Shown here: one piece after another, positions 60,466-64,000 of the stretch
Position numbering within the stretch: the first letter of the stretch is position 1
Layout of the letters: every line of letters begins with the position of its first letter
Assembly (NCBI RefSeq): GCF_014174165.1
Contig: NZ_JABEQN010000015.1
Location: 1 to 64,000, forward strand
Reading direction: 5' to 3'
Length of the DNA stretch: 64,000 nucleotides
DNA from: Gluconacetobacter dulcium
GTDB lineage: Bacteria > Pseudomonadota > Alphaproteobacteria > Acetobacterales > Acetobacteraceae
Program-made: the position numbers and the translations under genes
Notes under the pieces: model-generated
What the model was told of the DNA's origin: nothing
Database searches by the model: none
The model's input: the letters and a program-made list of their open reading frames with translations, nothing else

Positions 60466-60597
60466 ATGTTTATTCAGGAAATTGGCAATCTCGTCGCCAG
60501 TTCGATGAACGTCGCGTCGTTCCTCCCGCTCGTCGCATTTCTGCCGATCGTTGCCGCGCTGATGCTGGCCACTGCCGTCGCCGACCGCATCGCCTGA
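60466..60597 (+). CDS. candidate 43-residue membrane protein
   Basis: MFIQEIGNLVASSMNVASFLPLVAFLPIVAALMLATAVADRIA forms one clear hydrophobic helix with a short polar start. ATG 60466 follows AGGAT at a fair distance. Around it there is about 700 bp without any other gene, and upstream sequence carries two hairpins, which argues for a regulated small protein. Short hydrophobic frames can arise by chance in GC-rich DNA, so this is uncertain. Confidence 0.4.
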   Translation: MFIQEIGNLVASSMNVASFLPLVAFLPIVAALMLATAVADRIA

Positions 60598-60841
60598 TGC
60601 GGCGGCCATGGCGGCCGGTCTGTGTGACCTGCACCATGGCCTGCCTGCCTGACGGCGGGCATAAGGTCCGGCCTGAGTCGGATCCGGATGGTTTTCCATC
60701 CGCCCGGCGTGCTGTTTCCGCGCCGAGCCTCGCCCTGCCCTGGATGACCGGCCCGGACTGATCCGGCTGGCTCTGTCCTGGGGGCGGGCCTATCTTTGAC
60801 CGAGACTTTCCCTATGCCCCGGCCTGCTCGGGCCGTCGTTG

Positions 60842-61810
60842 TTACGGCGCGCTGTCGGTCGGGTCGATCGCGTAGGCGGAGAGGTCCAGCGTGCGGTGCA
60901 TCACGCCCTGGGCGCGCAGGAAATCCATGAAAACGCGATAACGCCGGCCGTTGAGCAGCGCCGGCTGCTTGCAGACGCGCGGCAAGGTCGCGGTCCAGGC
61001 GGCGCGGTTCAGCGGCGTGTCGAGTTCCGGGTGGTCGTGCACCGCCTGGTCCAGAATCGCGTCCGGGTGGTTCAGCAGGGCGTTGGTGCCTTCTTCCAGC
61101 GCCTGCATGAAGCGGACGATCTTCGCATCGCGGGCATGGTCGCGCGGGGCGAGAAAGATCAGTTCGTCATTCAGCGGAACGCCATGTTCCTCGGGGTAGA
61201 ACGCCACCGGGTCGAACCCCTTCTGTCGGAGGTCGATCAGTTCGTAGGTCCGGGTCGCGCCGATCACCGCATCGACCGAATGCGACATTAGGGCCTGTTC
61301 GAGCTGGAAATTGACGTTTACCTGCCGCACGTCGGACAGCGACAGGCCGACCGACCCCAGCATCGCCGCCAGCACCGCGTCATCGACGCCGGCCATCGAG
61401 ATGCCGATTGTCTTGCCTTTCAGGTCCTTCAGGGATTTGAGGCCCGGTGCCGCGATCAGCGTATCCAATGGCGTGTCGATCATCGTGCCGACCCGGACCA
61501 GCGGAATGCCCTGGTCGGCGAGCATGCCGAGCTGGGTCTCGTAGGACACCGCCAGATCGGCCTGCCCCGCCGCCACCAGCCGCGCCGGCGATCCGGGGTC
61601 GGACGGTGCGATCAGGCGCACCTGCAACCCGTGACGGCGAAAGGCGCCGCTGTAATCCGCCGCCAGCAGGGCCGCGTGATCGGCGTTCAGGAACCAGTCG
61701 AGGATCACCGTGACCGTTTCGGGCGCGTCGGCTCGTGCCGTCGGGAGGCCGAGGAACACACACGACAATATTAGCAGCAATATTAGCAGCAGGCGACGCA
61801 GGGTGATCAT
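60842..61810 (-). CDS. ThiY-like ABC transporter substrate-binding protein
   Basis: A 322-residue periplasmic binding protein of the NMT1/ThiY family. The signal peptide (LRRLLLILLLILSCVFLGLPTARA) is followed by VTVILDWFLNADHAALLAADYSGAF, the thiamine-precursor (HMP) binding start with its DWFLN-x-x-H motif. LVAAGQADLAVSYETQLGMLADQGIPLV and LKDLKGKTIGISMAGVDDAVL follow. It probably delivers a formylaminopyrimidine or related thiamine precursor to a ThiXZ transporter. The permease and ATPase genes are not in the window, and no TPP riboswitch is visible ahead of it. Hydroxymethylpyrimidine versus other substrate remains open. Confidence 0.82.
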   Translation of the reverse strand: MITLRRLLLILLLILSCVFLGLPTARADAPETVTVILDWFLNADHAALLAADYSGAFRRHGLQVRLIAPSDPGSPARLVAAGQADLAVSYETQLGMLADQGIPLVRVGTMIDTPLDTLIAAPGLKSLKDLKGKTIGISMAGVDDAVLAAMLGSVGLSLSDVRQVNVNFQLEQALMSHSVDAVIGATRTYELIDLRQKGFDPVAFYPEEHGVPLNDELIFLAPRDHARDAKIVRFMQALEEGTNALLNHPDAILDQAVHDHPELDTPLNRAAWTATLPRVCKQPALLNGRRYRVFMDFLRAQGVMHRTLDLSAYAIDPTDSAP

Positions 61811-61824
61811 GGGGGCTCTCTCTT

Positions 61825-61945
61825 CTTCTTTTTCTGAAGAAAAAGAAGCAAAAAGACTTTTATCCGTTCAGGGACATCGTATGCCCCAGGCACAAGGCTC
61901 CTGAACGAATCAAAGTTTTTTGGTTCTTTTTTTTCAAAAAAGAAC
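61825..61945 (+). repeat. dispersed hairpin repeat, copy 4 (complete)
   Basis: Same structure as copy 3: left hairpin (61825-61848), middle with GTTCAGGGACATCGTATGCCCC and CTGAACGAATCAAAG, right hairpin TTCTTTTTTTTC...AAAAAAGAA ending at 61945. It lies between two minus-strand genes and ends 10 bp before the stop of the GT39 gene. Confidence 0.8.
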
Positions 61946-61954
61946 GACCTTCCG

Positions 61955-63613
61955 TTACGGCGGTGTCGGACCGAACAGGCCGATATCAAGATGCTTGCCG
62001 GTCGAATAATTCAACCCCGAGACCCGGCCGAACTCGATCACATCCAGCCCATCGGCATGAAGACGGTCGCGGAACGCCGGCTCGTCCTTTCGGTCCACCA
62101 GCGCCAGGCCGCAGGCCCGGTTGTCGCGCAGCACGTCTGCCGCATCCTTCGGGCCGACCAGAACCGTATTCTGCCCTACGAGGAAGACCAGGCTGGGCTC
62201 GGAGAAGGAGGGCGAGACGACCACGGTATCGGGGCATGGCCGGTAATCATCGACCAGCGCCGCCAGGCGGGGGCTGAGCCAGATCGTCTTCAGGGCCGGC
62301 ACCACCGTCAGGAACAGGCCGACATGAATGATGATCGCGGCGGCGATGGCGGACATCGCCGCGTGCAGTATCTGGCGGCGGACCAGAAGCCGGGTGGCGA
62401 TGACCAGCAGCGGTAGCGCGCCGAGGGGTATCAGCAGGGACGCCGGCACGATTTCATGTTCCAGCCACCACAGCAGCACCGGGCCGGCGACGGACAGGAC
62501 GAGGCCGACCACCAGCCATAATGCGCCATATAGCGCCAGCCCCGCGCGAGCCGCGCGCGAGGCGGGCCAGCGCCAGCGGTCGGGCGTGGTCATGATCGCC
62601 GCCGCCGCCAGCAGGGCGATGGCCGGGTAGGTCGGCAGGACGTAATGCGGCAGCTTGGTTGCGATCGCCTCGAACACCAGCCAGTGCGGCACGATCCAGC
62701 ACAGCAGGAAGCGCACGGGCGGCGTGTGGCGCTGGGCCCAGACGAAGGGCAGCGCCAGCGCCGCGAACAGCGACCCGGGCCAGAAGGCCAGCGCGAAGGC
62801 CGCCAGGTGATAACCCGGCGGCAGGCCGTGCGCCTGCTGCCCGCTGGCGACCTTGCCGAGGAAATTGGTGCCGACGGCGCGCGAGAAGAAATCGCCGTGG
62901 CTGACCACGCCGATCGCGATGCACCAGGGCAGGACGATTGCCAGCATCACCAGCCATCCCCATGCCGGCCGCAATCGGCGCCACCAGTCGATGCGCCGTT
63001 CCACCAGTGCCAGGGCCAGCGGGGTGCCGAAGCCGGGGATCAGGACCACCGGGCCCTTCAGCATCAGGCCCGCCCCCAGCGCCACCCAATAGAGCAGGGC
63101 CGCCGAAACGGGCGTGGGTTGCCCCTTTACACGGTCCAGATAGGCGCGCAGCAGACCGGTTTCGGCCAGCAGGACCGTGAGCAGCAGGGTGCTGTCGATG
63201 GTGGCCATGCGGCCTTCGGCCGTCATCAGCACCGATACCGCCAGCAGGGCCGCCGCCAGCAGCCCGCTGGCGGGGCCGAACAATGTGGCGCCGATCCAGG
63301 CCGTCAGCACCACCGAAGCCGTGGCCGCCAGCAGCGAGGGAATCCGGTAGGGCCAGACCGCCCGGCGGTCCAGCGTACCGGTGGCGGCCACCGATGCGGC
63401 CTCCAGCCAGTAGATTCCGGCCGGTTGCAGATAGCGCGGCTTGTCCTGGAAACGGACATCGATGAAATCGCCGCTGCGCAGCATCTGTGCGCTGGCTTCC
63501 ATATAGCGGGGTTCATCGCGATCCAGCGGCGGCAGGCTGGCCCGCCCCGGAAGCAGAAGCATGAAGGTGCCCAGCGCGAGCAGAAGATAATGACGCACGG
63601 TCAGCCGTGTCAT
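61955..63613 (-). CDS. GT39-family glycosyltransferase (ArnT-like)
   Basis: A 552-residue membrane glycosyltransferase with about twelve spans. Near the N-terminus LPPLDRDEPRYMEASAQMLRSGDFIDVRFQDKPRYLQPAG contains the catalytic DRDEPRY motif and the KP-x-Y motif of ArnT/PMT-type GT39 enzymes. They transfer a sugar from an undecaprenyl or dolichyl phosphate carrier to lipid A, protein or glycan on the periplasmic side. The soluble C-terminal ~100 residues (DDYRPCPDTVVVSPSFSEPSLVFLVG) form the periplasmic lid. The upstream gene encodes a GT2 that could make the lipid-linked donor. ATG 63613 follows GAGGAG. Confidence 0.88.
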   Translation of the reverse strand: MTRLTVRHYLLLALGTFMLLLPGRASLPPLDRDEPRYMEASAQMLRSGDFIDVRFQDKPRYLQPAGIYWLEAASVAATGTLDRRAVWPYRIPSLLAATASVVLTAWIGATLFGPASGLLAAALLAVSVLMTAEGRMATIDSTLLLTVLLAETGLLRAYLDRVKGQPTPVSAALLYWVALGAGLMLKGPVVLIPGFGTPLALALVERRIDWWRRLRPAWGWLVMLAIVLPWCIAIGVVSHGDFFSRAVGTNFLGKVASGQQAHGLPPGYHLAAFALAFWPGSLFAALALPFVWAQRHTPPVRFLLCWIVPHWLVFEAIATKLPHYVLPTYPAIALLAAAAIMTTPDRWRWPASRAARAGLALYGALWLVVGLVLSVAGPVLLWWLEHEIVPASLLIPLGALPLLVIATRLLVRRQILHAAMSAIAAAIIIHVGLFLTVVPALKTIWLSPRLAALVDDYRPCPDTVVVSPSFSEPSLVFLVGQNTVLVGPKDAADVLRDNRACGLALVDRKDEPAFRDRLHADGLDVIEFGRVSGLNYSTGKHLDIGLFGPTPP

Positions 63614-63712
63614 CCGGCACGTCTCCTCGGGAAGGATCGGGATGGGGGCTGTCGGTTCGAGCGCGCCGAACCGGCCCATCAGGCCGCCAGCGGCGGCATT
63701 TGCAACAGGCTC

Positions 63713-64000
63713 TTAGCGTTCCGTGACCCGACGCGGCAACCGCGTGCGGTTGATCAGCCATATCACGCCGAGCAGATCCCGGAACCCGACCAGCGCACGA
63801 TTGAAATTGGTGTATTTGGACGATCCGTGCAGCCGGTTGCGGTGTCGGACCGGCTGGCAGAGCAACGGCGTGCCATAATGGCCGAACAGCGCCGGCAGAA
63901 AGCGATGCACGCCTTCGAATTGCGGCAGGCGCAGGAAATCCGCCCGTCTGAACAGTTTCAGCGGCGCGCCGGTATCCGGGCATCCGTCCCGCAACAGGCG
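63713..64000 (-). CDS. GT2-family polyprenyl-phosphate glycosyltransferase, C-terminal part (cut by window edge)
   Basis: The last 95 residues of a family 2 transferase that begins beyond the window. LRDGCPDTGAPLKLFRRADFLRLPQFEGVHRFLPALFGHYGTPLLCQPVRHRNRLHGSSKYTN is the acceptor-proximal region of dolichol-phosphate mannosyltransferase-like enzymes, with the conserved HRFLPAL and the RxxGxSKY segment. These make polyprenyl-phosphate sugars. It is 99 bp upstream of the GT39 gene, a usual pairing of donor synthase and transferase. Confidence 0.85.
   Translation of the reverse strand, partial: RLLRDGCPDTGAPLKLFRRADFLRLPQFEGVHRFLPALFGHYGTPLLCQPVRHRNRLHGSSKYTNFNRALVGFRDLLGVIWLINRTRLPRRVTER

Overview
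The window is chromosomal DNA of a GC-rich alphaproteobacterium. An acetic acid bacterium (Acetobacteraceae, Gluconacetobacter/Komagataeibacter-like) fits best. This placement is an inference from gene content (hopanoid transporters HpnL/HpnN, RibBA fusion, entericidin-type lipoprotein, FMN-riboswitch rib operon) and from the dispersed intergenic hairpin repeats. No 16S rRNA gene is present to confirm it.

Layout. 1-0.75 kb: the 3' end of an IS110-family transposase abuts a decayed vapC next to an apparently intact vapB. 0.9-17.3 kb: housekeeping and transport genes, namely NAD malic enzyme, a histidine phosphatase overlapping an unusual PLP-enzyme gene, rfbA plus a family 2 glycosyltransferase, an RND permease without an adaptor gene, an NCS1 nucleobase permease, an SDR, gmk, dnaB, a LysE-type exporter, a response regulator and a small lipoprotein. 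17.76-30.84 kb: an integrated mobile element of about 13 kb, inserted in the 3' half of tRNA-Arg(ACG) and bounded by 53-bp direct repeats. 30.8-43.5 kb: S1/P1-type nuclease, PaaI-type thioesterase, serine hydrolase, entericidin, the riboflavin operon ribD-ribE-ribBA-ribH behind an FMN riboswitch, hopanoid transport genes, a sulfide:quinone-oxidoreductase-like gene and a DUF3297 gene. 43.7-48.7 kb: an ECF sigma/FecR/TonB-receptor iron-uptake locus whose receptor is visibly AT-richer than its surroundings, followed by a recombinase remnant. 48.7-64 kb: Bcr/CflA efflux, a candidate sRNA, mlaE-mlaF, radA-yigZ, a DMT exporter, an AraC regulator, a GGDEF/EAL protein, purU, small genes, a ThiY-like binding protein, a GT39 transferase and a partial GT2.

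The most interesting region is the 13-kb element. It looks like a phage satellite or P4-like integrative replicon. It encodes a P4-type tyrosine integrase, an Xre repressor with two operator copies facing a divergent operon of short overlapping genes, an AlpA-like regulator, a Toprim primase-like protein, a DUF927 helicase-like ATPase and a serine resolvase with its own repeat-rich upstream region. No capsid, portal, terminase or tail gene is visible. Two arrays of 8-bp AGGTGTAA iterons, six copies each and mirror-oriented, lie near the two ends. The right array sits beside a perfect DnaA box. A duplicated G-run motif near the right end resembles HK97-type phage cos sites. An AT-rich segment carries two overlapping membrane-protein genes of unknown function, which are good candidates for accessory (for example anti-phage) cargo.

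Four copies of a ~75-120 bp double-hairpin intergenic repeat occur outside the element, and one supplies the last codons of a transporter gene.
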